DNA of 64,000 nucleotides from Thiomonas delicata (GCF_900088825.1 NZ_LT592170.1:1682109-1746108), one strand, 5' to 3'. Shown: positions 45,826-54,841, counted from the first letter of the stretch. Numbers and translations are program-made. The notes: generated by a model from the letters alone, not told the origin.

Positions 45826-47001
45826 TCAGATCGTGCTTGGCACGGCCGAGTTGACCGAAGGGGGCGACGCCTCCCCCGACACCTGGTTGCGCCCGTCGTT
45901 CTTGGCGCGGTAGAGCGCGGCGTCGGCATCGTTCATCCACGCGCGCAGGTTGTCGTGCCGTGCTTGCGCGGCCGCCAGGCCGATGCTGCAGGTCAGGCGC
46001 AAATCGGGTTGTTCGGGCAGGCGCAGGTCCTGCACGCAAGCGCGGATACGCTCGGCAATGGCGCGCGCTTCGCCGGCTTGGGTGTCGGCGCACACCACCG
46101 CGAACTCATCGCCGCCATAGCGGCCGGCGCTGTCGTGGGCGCGTATGCAGTCACGGATGACATGGCCCACGGCGCTGATCACCTCGTCACCCGCGCTGTG
46201 GCCAAGGGTGTCGTTGATGAACTTGAAGCGGTCGATGTCGATCATCAGCAGGTAGGCCGGCTCGCCGCGCGCGCGGAAGTCGCGCAGGGCCGCGTCGGCG
46301 CGCTCCTGCCAATGGTCGCGCGTGTACAGGCCGGTTTGCGAGTCCGTGCGGCGCAATTCCTCGAGCTGGCGGTTTTGGCGCGATACGGTGCGGATCAGGC
46401 GGTAGCTGCCGATGCTGGAGGCCAGGGTGTGGACGATGATCAGGGGCAGCGTGCACAGCACCACGAGGTGCGAGCTTTGCAGCATCGGCTCGGGCCGCGT
46501 CAGCAGCGTCGCCAGCCCCGCCGCGCCGAGCAAGCCGGGCAGCGAATGCAGCCACAGCCGCTTGATGCCGGTGCTGAGCTTGTCGAACGTGGTCACCGTG
46601 ACCAGCACCAGGCTGGGCAGCAGGTTGAAGTGCATGAGGGGAACCCACAGTCCTGCGATCGCCGAGTCGATCAGCAGGTTGCGCTTCTCGGCGCGGTAGC
46701 GTTCCTTGCTGCGGCGTGCCAGCAGGTAGGCCAGGTGCGGCCAGACGAAGCACGTGGCGACCAGGATCCACCAGTAGGCTGGCGGCACCTGTTGCTCGAG
46801 CAGCACGCTGCCCGCGGCCACGCCGCCCAAGCCCATGCCGAGAACGCGCATCGGGTAGATGTAGCGGTAGGTTTGCTCGCGCGTGGCGGACGCGGCATAA
46901 CTCGGCGGGCGGGAGGGTGATGGCGGCACAGGCGCTTGAGTGTGGTGGGGGTGGTTCTCGGGGATGGCGGCAACCGGTAACCGTCTGCAACGGGCAAGCA
47001 T
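45826..47001 (-). CDS. MASE2-domain diguanylate cyclase (GGDEF)
   Basis: A 391-residue membrane cyclase. The N-terminal 200 residues form a MASE2 sensory domain with several helices and the segment RYIYPMRVLGMGLGG. The GGDEF domain has an intact RYGGDEF motif and an RAHD I-site five residues before it, so it should synthesise c-di-GMP and be product-inhibited. The start at 47001 is chosen to keep the whole MASE2 domain; no strong ribosome site is visible. It is divergent from the pigment operon. Confidence 0.88.
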   Translation of the reverse strand: MLARCRRLPVAAIPENHPHHTQAPVPPSPSRPPSYAASATREQTYRYIYPMRVLGMGLGGVAAGSVLLEQQVPPAYWWILVATCFVWPHLAYLLARRSKERYRAEKRNLLIDSAIAGLWVPLMHFNLLPSLVLVTVTTFDKLSTGIKRLWLHSLPGLLGAAGLATLLTRPEPMLQSSHLVVLCTLPLIIVHTLASSIGSYRLIRTVSRQNRQLEELRRTDSQTGLYTRDHWQERADAALRDFRARGEPAYLLMIDIDRFKFINDTLGHSAGDEVISAVGHVIRDCIRAHDSAGRYGGDEFAVVCADTQAGEARAIAERIRACVQDLRLPEQPDLRLTCSIGLAAAQARHDNLRAWMNDADAALYRAKNDGRNQVSGEASPPSVNSAVPSTI

Positions 47002-47088
47002 AGCGCCGCAGGCCTGGCAAGCCAACGGCCGGTTGCCGCGCGCTGCCTGTGTGCCCGATTCTTGACCGTCCGCACCCCTCCTCCGCCT

Positions 47089-47116
47089 CTCCCCTCTCCA
47101 TGCATGGGGAGGGGAG
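47089..47116. repeat. near-perfect 28-bp palindrome in the cyclase/halogenase divergent region
   Basis: CTCCCCTCTCCATG is followed immediately by CATGGGGAGGGGAG, one mismatch in 14 bp. The composition is like the inner stem of the gpx/glcF hairpin. It may be a repeat or an operator shared by the divergent genes. Not otherwise explained. Confidence 0.5.
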
Positions 47117-47246
47117 GGAGCCACGCGCGCGCCGGAGTCCGCCTGCGTCCCTTCTAAAATGCCGCCACCTTCCAGGGCACCATAGACTGCGGCATGGGGC
47201 ATGGCTTTGGCAGGGTTTGTGTCCCCACCCGCACGCAGCGTTCAAC

Positions 47247-47264
47247 GACCGGGCATGCCCGGTC
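47247..47264. promoter_or_regulatory. perfect 18-bp palindrome just upstream of the halogenase-like gene
   Basis: GACCGGGC with ATGC-type centre reads identically on both strands (47247-47264). It ends 13 nt before the start codon, at the edge of the ribosome site (CAGGGAG). It may be a repressor operator or an mRNA hairpin that masks the ribosome site. No sequence-specific regulator is known for it. Confidence 0.5.
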
Positions 47265-47277
47265 CTCAGGGAGTTTC

Positions 47278-48627
47278 ATGACGGATTCACGAGATGGGGC
47301 TTCGGCACCGACCGCGGCGCAAGAGACCGACGTCCTGATCATCGGCGGCGGCCCCGGCGGGGCCACGGCGGCGGCGCTGCTGGCCGAGCGCGGCCTGCGC
47401 GTCGTGCTGGCGGAGAAGTCGCGGCATCCGCGCTTTCACATCGGCGAATCCCTGCTCCCGGCCAATCTGCCCTTGTTCGACAAGCTGGGCGTGGCCGACG
47501 AAGTGCGCGCCATCGGCATGGAGAAATGGGGCGCCGAGTTCGTCTCGCCCTGGCATGCGCAGAAGTCGCAGAGCTTCGTTTTCGCCGACGCCTGGGACAA
47601 GTCCATGCCGATGGCCTATCAGGTGCGGCGTTCGGACTTCGACCACATCCTGATCCGCAACGCCGCGCGCAAGGGCGCCCAGGTGGTGGAGGGCTGCGAG
47701 GTGCGCGACGTGCGGTTCCTGCCCGATGCGCAGGGCGCGGTCATCAGCGCCGCGCAGGACGACGGCAGCCTGGCGGTCTGGCGCGCGCGCTACGTCATCG
47801 ACGCCTCGGGCCGCGACACCTTTCTCTCCAGCCGCTTCAAGGCCAAGCACCGCGACCCCAAGCACAACAGCGCCGCGCTCTATGCCCATTTCACCGGGGC
47901 GCAGCGGCACGCTGGCAAGGAGCAGGGCAACATCACCATTTTCTGGTTCGACCACGGCTGGTTCTGGTTCATCCCGCTGGCCGACGGCGCCACCAGCGTG
48001 GGCGCCGTGGTCTGGCCCTATTTCCTCAAGACGCGCGGTTCCAGGTCGCTGGAGCAGTTCTTCGCCGACACCATCGCGATGTCACCGGCGCTGTCGGCAC
48101 GCTTGGAGGGCGCGGCCCGCGTGACCGAGGTCGAGGCCACCGGCAATTTCTCGTATCGCAGCGACCGCACGCACGGGCCGAATTACCTGCTGATCGGCGA
48201 CGCCTACGCCTTCATCGACCCGGTGTTTTCCTCCGGCGTGATGCTGGCCATGCAAGGGGCCTTCGTCGCTGCCGAGACGGTTGACGTCTGTCTGCGCCAC
48301 CCCGCGCGCGCGGCGCAGGCCCTGGCGCGCTTCGACCACCAGATCCGCTTCGGTCCGCGCGAATTTTCCTGGTTCATCTATCGCGTGAACCACCCCACGA
48401 TGCGCGACATGTTCATGGGGCCGAGCAATCTCTGGCGAGTGAAGGAAGCACTGCTGTCGGTGCTGGCGGGCGATATTTTCGGCACCACGCCGATCTGGAA
48501 CTCGCTGCGTCTGCTCAAGGGCATTTTCTATCTCGCCTCCTTGCGCCATCTGGGCAGATCGTGGCGGGCCGCTTTGCTGCGCAAGCGGCAAATCCGTCCG
48601 GAGCCGCTCGAGACGTCGAGCGGCTGA
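47278..48627 (+). CDS. flavin-dependent halogenase-like oxidoreductase
   Basis: A 449-residue FAD protein. The N-terminus binds flavin with IIGGGPGGATAAALLAERG (about residues 21-39), followed by HIGESLLPANL and YVIDASGRD. The halogenase signature W-x-W-x-I-P occurs as W228-F-W230-F-I232-P233, and K83 in EKWGAEF matches the lysine expected for HOCl activation. It is the first gene of a plus-strand operon with a chorismatase, which suggests halogenation of an aryl-polyene head group. A non-halogenating FAD oxidase is possible. Confidence 0.8.
   Translation: MTDSRDGASAPTAAQETDVLIIGGGPGGATAAALLAERGLRVVLAEKSRHPRFHIGESLLPANLPLFDKLGVADEVRAIGMEKWGAEFVSPWHAQKSQSFVFADAWDKSMPMAYQVRRSDFDHILIRNAARKGAQVVEGCEVRDVRFLPDAQGAVISAAQDDGSLAVWRARYVIDASGRDTFLSSRFKAKHRDPKHNSAALYAHFTGAQRHAGKEQGNITIFWFDHGWFWFIPLADGATSVGAVVWPYFLKTRGSRSLEQFFADTIAMSPALSARLEGAARVTEVEATGNFSYRSDRTHGPNYLLIGDAYAFIDPVFSSGVMLAMQGAFVAAETVDVCLRHPARAAQALARFDHQIRFGPREFSWFIYRVNHPTMRDMFMGPSNLWRVKEALLSVLAGDIFGTTPIWNSLRLLKGIFYLASLRHLGRSWRAALLRKRQIRPEPLETSSG
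48602..48625. promoter_or_regulatory. hairpin across the halogenase-chorismatase gene junction
   Basis: AGCCGCTCGA (48602-48611) pairs with TCGAGCGGCT (48616-48625) around GACG. It includes part of the halogenase stop codon and ends just before the chorismatase start, so it could affect translational coupling. Confidence 0.45.
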
Positions 48628-49694
48628 TGGCGGGGGCCCCCATGTTGCAACTGCAGTTCATGCCGGCTGCCGAGCTTGCCGGCCAAGCGTCGCTTGGGCC
48701 GGACGGCGTGCTCGGCGCGGCCTGCTTCGGCATCGAGCCGCCGGCTTCGCTGGCGGCGCTGGATCTGCCCTTGGCCTGCGTGCGGGTCGCGCCCCTGTGT
48801 GCCGGCGCGACCCCGCCCGTTGCCGCCGTCTGCGAGGTCTGGACCACCGCCGCGCCGCTGCGCCGGGGGGAGCACGGGCGGCTGCGCTACCGTTGCAGCG
48901 AAGAGATCTTGTTCGGCACGCTGTCGATCCCGGTGGCCGACGCGGAGCCGGTCGCCGCCAACATGGCCCCGGCGATGCAGCGCGCCGCCGAGCGCGCCTA
49001 CGCCGAGCTGTTCGCCGCCGTGGAGGCGCTGGGTTTTCCTCACCTGCTCCGGGTGTGGAACCACGTGCCGGACATCAATGGCCGCAGCGCGGGGCTGGAG
49101 CATTACCGCCTGTTCAATATCGGCAGGCAGGACGCGTTCCTGGCGTTCGATCGTCAAATCGCCGGGGCCAGCGTGCCGGCGGCCAGCGCCTTGGGCGCGC
49201 AGGACGGTTCTGCGCTGGTGGTGTACTGCATGGCGGCCCGCCGGCCCGCAGCGGCCCTGGAGAACCCGCGCCAGATCAGCGCCTACGACTACCCGCGCGA
49301 CTACGGCCCGCGCGCGCCGACGTTTTCGCGCGCCAACCTGGCGCGTATCGATGGCCAGTCCGTCCTGTTCATTTCCGGCACCGCCAGCATCGTCGGCCAC
49401 CAGACCCAGCATGCCGGGGACGCGGCCATGCAGACCCGCGAGACCTTGCGCAACATCGAGGCGCTGTTGCAGCAGGCCGCCCGGCGCGGCGCCGCGGGCT
49501 TGCGCCTGGAGCATTTGCATTACAAGGTGTACGTGCGCCACGCGCATGATCTGCCCCTGGTGCGCGCCGAGCTGGAGCGCGCCGCGGGCGGCGGCGCGCG
49601 AGTGCTGTATCTGCAGGCCGACGTCTGCCGTGCGGACCTGCTGGTGGAAATCGAGGCCGTGGCCTTTCCCGCGGAACCGGAGTCTCCATGTTGA
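48627..49694 (+). CDS. chorismatase / hydroxybenzoate synthase (XanB2-like)
   Basis: A 355-residue protein of the chorismatase (RidA-related fold) family. Enzymes of the XanB2 type turn chorismate into 3- and 4-hydroxybenzoate, the aromatic starter of xanthomonadin. The central motif RVWNHVPDINGRSAGLEHYRLFN and the later VLFISGTASIVGHQTQHAGD resemble this family; the gene has no signal peptide. The ATG at 48627 overlaps the upstream stop by 1 nt; a second ATG lies at 48642. Other chorismatase products cannot be excluded. Confidence 0.8.
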   Translation: MAGAPMLQLQFMPAAELAGQASLGPDGVLGAACFGIEPPASLAALDLPLACVRVAPLCAGATPPVAAVCEVWTTAAPLRRGEHGRLRYRCSEEILFGTLSIPVADAEPVAANMAPAMQRAAERAYAELFAAVEALGFPHLLRVWNHVPDINGRSAGLEHYRLFNIGRQDAFLAFDRQIAGASVPAASALGAQDGSALVVYCMAARRPAAALENPRQISAYDYPRDYGPRAPTFSRANLARIDGQSVLFISGTASIVGHQTQHAGDAAMQTRETLRNIEALLQQAARRGAAGLRLEHLHYKVYVRHAHDLPLVRAELERAAGGGARVLYLQADVCRADLLVEIEAVAFPAEPESPC

Positions 49695-50527
49695 ACCGCC
49701 GCGTCCCGGCCGCGCTGGCCTTCCTGGCGCTGTGCGCCTTGCCGGCTGGCGCCCAGGCCGACCCCAAGCCGCTGTGGGAAGCGGGGCTGGGGGTGGGGGC
49801 GCTCACCTTTCCCGATTACGTCGGCTCGGACCGGCAGCACGGCGACCTGCTGCCGGTGCCGTATTTCGTCTACCGCGGAGAGATCATCAAGGCCGGGCGC
49901 AACGGCGTGCAGGCCCGCTTGTTCGACAGTCTGCACGCCGAGGTCTATTTCAGCCTCGGCGCCTCGCCGCCGGTCAACAGCACCGACAACCGCGCGCGCA
50001 GCGGCATGCCCGACCTCAGGCCCATGGTCGAATTCGGCCCCGCACTGGAAGTGCATCTGTGGGGCTCCGCCGCGCGACGCATGCGCCTGGATTTTCGCGC
50101 GCCGCTGCGCAGCGCCTTCACCGTGGAGTCGCATACGCGCCAGGTCGGCTGGGTGTTCGCGCCGGTGCTGAACCTGGACATGGCCGATGTGGCCGGACTG
50201 CAGGGCTGGAACCTCGGCGCGCAGGCCGGGCCGATCTTCACGGACCGCAGCTACAACCAGACCTTCTACGGCGTCGCTCCCGGCGAGGCCACCGCCACGC
50301 GACCGGCCTACAGCGCCCAGGGGGGCTATGCGGGCAGCCAGTTCACCCTGGCGCTGAGCAAGCGCTTCCCCGGCTTCTGGGTAGGGGCGTTCACACGCTA
50401 CGACAATCTCGCAGGTGCGGTGTTTGCCGACAGCCCGCTGGTGCGGCGCAGCCGCAATGTGTCGGCCGGCATCGGTATTGCCTGGATCCTGGGGCAGTCT
50501 TCGCAAATGGTCGAAAGCCATGAATGA
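49688..50527 (+). CDS. MipA/OmpV family outer-membrane protein
   Basis: A 279-residue protein with a signal peptide (LAFLALCALPAGAQA, cleavage near residue 24). The mature part has the MipA/OmpV pattern of amphipathic strands (GVGALTFPDYVGSDRQ; ending with AGIGIAWIL) and so is likely a beta-barrel. MipA is a scaffold for murein enzymes; OmpV-like members also take up oligosaccharides. It overlaps the chorismatase stop by 7 nt and may help place a pigment or its precursor in the outer membrane. This role is inferred. Confidence 0.78.
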   Translation: MLNRRVPAALAFLALCALPAGAQADPKPLWEAGLGVGALTFPDYVGSDRQHGDLLPVPYFVYRGEIIKAGRNGVQARLFDSLHAEVYFSLGASPPVNSTDNRARSGMPDLRPMVEFGPALEVHLWGSAARRMRLDFRAPLRSAFTVESHTRQVGWVFAPVLNLDMADVAGLQGWNLGAQAGPIFTDRSYNQTFYGVAPGEATATRPAYSAQGGYAGSQFTLALSKRFPGFWVGAFTRYDNLAGAVFADSPLVRRSRNVSAGIGIAWILGQSSQMVESHE

Positions 50528-51326
50528 CGACGTGATACGTGCGGCACCCATGCCCGGCCGTCTGCGCACGGCCTGGGACGCGGCGCGCGTGTATTTCGGC
50601 CTGGGCGTGCTGGGCGTGCTGGGCTTTTTGTGGTCGCTGCTGGCGGTGCCGCTGTATTACCTGCTGCCGCGCAGGCTCGGGCAGGCGCTGGGGCGCGGGC
50701 TGATCCACCATGCCTTTCGCTTCTACCTGCGCACGCTGGCGGTGATCGGCGCCTGCCGCTTCGACCTCTCGGCGCTGGACGCACTGCGTGGGCAAGCGCC
50801 GATGATCATCGCGCCCAACCATCCGACGCTCATCGACGCGGTGCTGGTGATCTCGCGCCTGCCGGGGCTGGCTTGCATCATGAAGGCCAGCATTCTCGAC
50901 AACCCGTCCCTCGGCGCCGGCGCGCGCCTGGCGCGCTACATCCGCAACGACTCGCTGCGCAACATGATCAACCTGGCCGTGGCCGACCTGCACGAAGGCC
51001 ACCACTTGCTGCTTTTTCCCGAGGGCACGCGCTCCACGCGCCTGCCCATCGGCGCGGTACGCGGCAGCGTCGGGCTCATCGCCAAGCAGGCCCAGGTGCC
51101 GGTGCAGACCGTGTTCATCGAGACCGACTCCCCCTTCCTCGCCAAGGGCTGGCCCTTGTTCCGCCGCCCGCTGTTGCCCATCACGTACCGTCTGCGGCTG
51201 GGGCGCCGTTTCGACGCGCCACAAGACGTGCAAACGTTCGTGGCCGAACTCGAGGCCTACTTCCGCTGCGCGCTGGCCGACGCCTGCCTGCCCGCTCCGT
51301 TGACAAGCACCCAGGACGATGACTGA
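50520..51326 (+). CDS. 1-acylglycerol-3-phosphate O-acyltransferase-type acyltransferase
   Basis: A 268-residue acyltransferase of the PlsC family with a membrane helix near the N-terminus (about residues 25-48). The catalytic HX4D motif appears as NHPTLID, followed by the glycine/serine-rich FPEGTRSTRLPIG region. In an aryl-polyene context it could attach the polyene to a lipid carrier; a phospholipid role is the alternative. The start overlaps MipA by 8 nt. Confidence 0.82.
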   Translation: MNDDVIRAAPMPGRLRTAWDAARVYFGLGVLGVLGFLWSLLAVPLYYLLPRRLGQALGRGLIHHAFRFYLRTLAVIGACRFDLSALDALRGQAPMIIAPNHPTLIDAVLVISRLPGLACIMKASILDNPSLGAGARLARYIRNDSLRNMINLAVADLHEGHHLLLFPEGTRSTRLPIGAVRGSVGLIAKQAQVPVQTVFIETDSPFLAKGWPLFRRPLLPITYRLRLGRRFDAPQDVQTFVAELEAYFRCALADACLPAPLTSTQDDD

Positions 51327-52116
51327 GCAATCCGCAACCGACCCCGGCGACAACCCGCCGCAACCTTCGTCCACCCATCTCGTTCTCATCCCCAGCTACA
51401 ACCCGGGCGCCCAGGTGTACGACACCGTGCGCGCGGCGCGCGCTCGGTGGGCGCCGGTCTGGGTGGTCGTGGACGGCAGCCGCGACGGCAGCGCCGAGGG
51501 CCTGCAAGCGCTGGCCGCGGCCGATGCCCAACTGCGCGTGATGGTTCTGCCGGAGAACCGCGGCAAGGGCGCCGCCGTCCTGCATGGACTGGACGCCGCC
51601 GCCGCCGCGGGCTACACGCATGTGCTGACCATGGATTCCGACGGCCAGCACCCGGCCGACCGCATCCCCGTCTTCATGGCCGCCTCGCAACAGCAGCCGC
51701 GCGCCATGGTGCTGGGCGTGCCGGTGTTCGACGCCAGCGCGCCCAATCTGCGCGTGCAGGGGCGCAAGGTGTCCAACGCCTGGGCCAATCTGGAAACCCT
51801 CTGGGCCGGCATCGGCGATTCGCTCTACGGCTTTCGCGTCTATCCGGTCAAGGCCCTGCGCCGGATCATGCACCGCCAGACCTGGATGCGTCGTTTCGAC
51901 TTCGATCCCGAGGCCGTGGTGCGCCTGAGCTGGGCGGGGATTCCGGCCGTCAACCTGCCCGCGCCGGTGCGCTACCTGCGTGCCGAGGAAGGCGGGGTCT
52001 CGCACTTCAACTACTGGCGCGACAACGCCTTGCTGACGTGGATGCACACCAGGTTGTTCCTCGGCTTCGTGCTGCGCCTGCCGCTGCTGTTGTGGCGGCG
52101 CTTGCGCGGGGGCTGA
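51319..52116 (+). CDS. family-2 glycosyltransferase
   Basis: A 265-residue GT-A enzyme. The donor site shows the IPSYN start, VVDGSRDGS and D106-S-D108 in TMDSDGQHP. A short hydrophobic region is at the C-terminus. Such enzymes in aryl-polyene clusters are thought to build the sugar part of the lipid-linked product; the donor and acceptor are unknown. It overlaps the acyltransferase by 8 nt and is the last gene of the plus-strand operon. Confidence 0.85.
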   Translation: MTEQSATDPGDNPPQPSSTHLVLIPSYNPGAQVYDTVRAARARWAPVWVVVDGSRDGSAEGLQALAAADAQLRVMVLPENRGKGAAVLHGLDAAAAAGYTHVLTMDSDGQHPADRIPVFMAASQQQPRAMVLGVPVFDASAPNLRVQGRKVSNAWANLETLWAGIGDSLYGFRVYPVKALRRIMHRQTWMRRFDFDPEAVVRLSWAGIPAVNLPAPVRYLRAEEGGVSHFNYWRDNALLTWMHTRLFLGFVLRLPLLLWRRLRGG

Positions 52117-52135
52117 GGCGGCGGGATCCGTCCAT

Positions 52136-52159
52136 CTGCGCGCTTGCCTATACGCGCAG
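52136..52159. terminator. hairpin between convergent operons
   Basis: CTGCGCG and CGCGCAG pair around a 10-nt loop in the 104-bp gap between glycosyltransferase and antiporter genes. No T-run is present. A bidirectional terminator role is inferred from position. Confidence 0.35.
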
Positions 52160-52220
52160 CATCGAGGGGGTGCAGACGGGGCGGGTCGACAAGGCCTGGA
52201 GCTGAGTTCAGGGCGGATCG

Positions 52221-53534
52221 TCAGGCTTGCGGCGATGCGGCGGGCATGTCGGTGGGCGCAGGCAGGGCGTAGCCGGCACGTGGCAGCCACAGGCGCAGCA
52301 GCGGGGCGGTGAGGATGGTGCTGAAGATGGCCATGATGACCAGCATGGTGAACACCGGCCGGGAGATGGCGCCGAGGTCGTAGCCGACGTTGATGACGAT
52401 GAGTTCCATCAGCGCGCGGGTGTTCATCAGGGCGCCCATGATGCCGGCTTCGGGCCGGCTCATGCCGCAGATGCGCGCGGCCAGATAGGCGGCGCCGAAC
52501 TTGCCCAGGGTGGCGAGCAGCACCAAGGCCGCGCACCAGGCCCACAGCGCGGCGCTGGCGAGGCCGCCGATGTCGGTGCGCAGGCCGGTGTAGGTGAAGA
52601 AGATGGGCAGGAAAAACACCAGCACGAAAGGGGAGACCTGGTCGTTCCAGGCGCGCACGAAACGGGTCTCGTCGTGCAGGATGACGCCCATCATGAAACC
52701 GCCGAAGATGGCGAAGATGCCGATCTGGTAGGTGGCCATGCCCGAGGCGAAGATCGCCGCCAGCACGATGCCGAGCAGGTGCGGCGGCAGGTCGCGTCCC
52801 GCGGCCTGGAAGCGGTGGACGATGCGGCGCATCAGCGGCCGCAGGCCGAACATCCACAGCAGCATGAAGCCCAGCACCAGCGCCACCTTGATGGCGAAGG
52901 ACGCGGCGTCGAAATGGCTGAGCGTGAGGGTGGTGACGAGCGCCAGCAGCAGCCAGCCGGCGACGTCGTTGATGGCCGCGGCGCTGATGGCGATCACGCC
53001 CAGCGGCGTGCGCGTGAGGTTGAAGTCCATCAGGATGCGGCCGAGGATGGGCAGCGCGGTGATGGAAAACGCCGTGGCGACGAACAGCGCCGACGCCACG
53101 CGCCCCGCCTGCGGCGACAGTTCCGGCGCGGCAACCCAGCCCCAGGCGGCCCCGAGGGCGAAGGGCGCGACCATGCTGGCCAGACCCACCCACAGCACGG
53201 CGCGGCGGTTCCGTCCGCTGCGCAGGTGGCCGAAATCGAACTCCAGGCCGATCTGGAACATCAGCAGGATGAGCCCGATCTGCGACAGCATCTGCAGCGG
53301 TGCGGGCGGGATGGAGAGGAAGATGGCATGGAAGGCGCGCGGCGCGAGCAGCCCCAGCAGCGAGGGGCCGAGCAGGATGCCGACGACGATCTCGCCCACG
53401 GCGGCGGTCTGTCCCAATCGCACGGCGATTTCGCCGCCGACGCGGGCGGCCAGCACGATGAGGGTCAGTTGCAGCAGGACGAAGAACAGCATCGACTCGG
53501 TTGCATGCTGGGCGATGTGGATCGTGGGCTGCAT
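52221..53534 (-). CDS. cation:proton antiporter (CPA2/Kef-like)
   Basis: A 437-residue membrane protein with about 12 helices and the CPA2-type motifs EIVVGILLGPSLLG and DVAGWLLLALV. No TrkA-N regulatory domain follows, so it is the short form. It would exchange K+ or Na+ for H+. It begins 39 nt after the ketoreductase gene of the minus-strand pigment operon and so is probably cotranscribed with it. A second ATG at 53492 is possible. Confidence 0.85.
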   Translation of the reverse strand: MQPTIHIAQHATESMLFFVLLQLTLIVLAARVGGEIAVRLGQTAAVGEIVVGILLGPSLLGLLAPRAFHAIFLSIPPAPLQMLSQIGLILLMFQIGLEFDFGHLRSGRNRRAVLWVGLASMVAPFALGAAWGWVAAPELSPQAGRVASALFVATAFSITALPILGRILMDFNLTRTPLGVIAISAAAINDVAGWLLLALVTTLTLSHFDAASFAIKVALVLGFMLLWMFGLRPLMRRIVHRFQAAGRDLPPHLLGIVLAAIFASGMATYQIGIFAIFGGFMMGVILHDETRFVRAWNDQVSPFVLVFFLPIFFTYTGLRTDIGGLASAALWAWCAALVLLATLGKFGAAYLAARICGMSRPEAGIMGALMNTRALMELIVINVGYDLGAISRPVFTMLVIMAIFSTILTAPLLRLWLPRAGYALPAPTDMPAASPQA

Positions 53535-53573
53535 GAGGGGCGCGGGGGAGGCGTGTGGGCGGGAAGGCGGCGG

Positions 53574-54317
53574 TCAGATCATCGCGCCGTTGATGGACAC
53601 GACCTGGCCGCTGATGTAGGCGGCCTGGTCCGAGGCGAGGAAGCCGACGAGGTCGGCCACTTCCTCGGGCCGCCCGGCGCGCTTCATCGGCACCATGCGG
53701 GCGATGGTTTCGGCGTCGAAGCTGTCGGCGCTCATGGGCGTGGCGATGATGCCGGGAGCCACGGCATTGACCGTGATGCCGCGGCTCGCCACTTCCAGCG
53801 CCAGCGACTTGGTGGCGGCGTGCAGCGCGCCCTTGGCGGCGGCGTAGTTGACCTGGCCGCGGTTGCCGGCAATCGCGGCCACCGAGGTGATGTTGACGAT
53901 GCGGCCCCAGCGCGTGCGGATCATGGGCAGCATGAGCGGCTGGGTGACGTGGAAAAAGCCGTTGAGGCTGACGTCGATCACGCGCTGCCACTGCAACGCG
54001 CGCATGCCGGGGAACACGGCGTCGTCGTGCACGCCGGCGTTGTTCACCAGCACTTGCACCGGCCCGTCGGCGAGGATGGCGGCGATGGCGGCGGCGGTGG
54101 CGGCGGCATCGGTGATGTCGAAGGCTGCGGCCTGCGCGCTTGCGCCCTGCGCACGCAATTCTGCGGCCAGCGCTTCGGCGCGGTCGGCGCCGTGGTTGGC
54201 GTGCACGATGACGTGGCAACCGTCGGCGGCCAGGCGGCGGCAGATGGCGGCGCCGATGGCTCCGCTGCCGCCGGTGACGAGGGCGCGGCGGGCATGGGCT
54301 GCTGCGGGCTTGCTCAT
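53574..54317 (-). CDS. 3-oxoacyl-ACP reductase (FabG/ApeQ-like)
   Basis: A 247-residue short-chain dehydrogenase that reduces 3-ketoacyl groups on a carrier protein. The NADPH-binding GGSGAIGAAI, the NNAG strand, the catalytic triad Ser/Tyr/Lys (ITSVAA, then VNYAAAKGALHAATKS) and the terminal ISGQVVSINGAMI of FabG are present. It is the ketoreductase of the aryl-polyene assembly line. It overlaps the upstream dehydratase gene by 4 nt (ATGA). Confidence 0.88.
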   Translation of the reverse strand: MSKPAAAHARRALVTGGSGAIGAAICRRLAADGCHVIVHANHGADRAEALAAELRAQGASAQAAAFDITDAAATAAAIAAILADGPVQVLVNNAGVHDDAVFPGMRALQWQRVIDVSLNGFFHVTQPLMLPMIRTRWGRIVNITSVAAIAGNRGQVNYAAAKGALHAATKSLALEVASRGITVNAVAPGIIATPMSADSFDAETIARMVPMKRAGRPEEVADLVGFLASDQAAYISGQVVSINGAMI

Positions 54318-54841
54318 GGCTGGGTGTGGTCGGGAGAATGAAGTGGCCCGGGCAGGGGCGGGCGGGCGCCCGTCGTCTGGACGTCGAGCACGACCGCGGC
54401 CTGACCTTCCATCAGCAGGCGTTTCCCGGCGCGCAAGGCGAAGGTGTAGCGCAGCAGCTGGGCGTCGGCGCCGTCGCAGACCGCCTGCACGAGGAGGTCC
54501 GCGGCGATGTCGTCGAGCCGCGCCACGTGCCAACGCACCGCGCGCGCGCTGACCAGCATGCCGGGCCGCGGGGCGGCGTCGCCGGTTTCGCCCGATGCGC
54601 GCAGCGCGCCGTGCACGGCCATGGCCTGCGCGGCGTATTCGATGCCGCACGCCACGCCCAGCCGGCCGTATTGACGCAGCGGGTTGGCGGGGCTGCGGTG
54701 GCTGCGGGCGGCACACAGCACATGCCCGGCGTCCCAGGCGAGCACCGCGTCGAGCAGGCACATGGAACCCTGGTGCGGAATGCGCGCGGCGATCCAGTCG
54801 CGGTCCAGCGCCTGGCCCCGCAAGGTGGCGACGTTCAGCAT
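54314..54841 (-). CDS. hotdog-fold 3-hydroxyacyl-ACP dehydratase (ApeP-like)
   Basis: A 175-residue hotdog protein. The start contains IPHQGSMCLLDAVLAW, like the FabA/FabZ substrate-binding segment, with H23 as the catalytic histidine. In characterised clusters the dehydratase is a heterodimer of ApeI and ApeP, and a second small dehydratase gene is present at 61750-62085, matching that pair. It overlaps the CLF-like gene by 7 nt. Confidence 0.75.
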   Translation of the reverse strand: MLNVATLRGQALDRDWIAARIPHQGSMCLLDAVLAWDAGHVLCAARSHRSPANPLRQYGRLGVACGIEYAAQAMAVHGALRASGETGDAAPRPGMLVSARAVRWHVARLDDIAADLLVQAVCDGADAQLLRYTFALRAGKRLLMEGQAAVVLDVQTTGARPPLPGPLHSPDHTQP

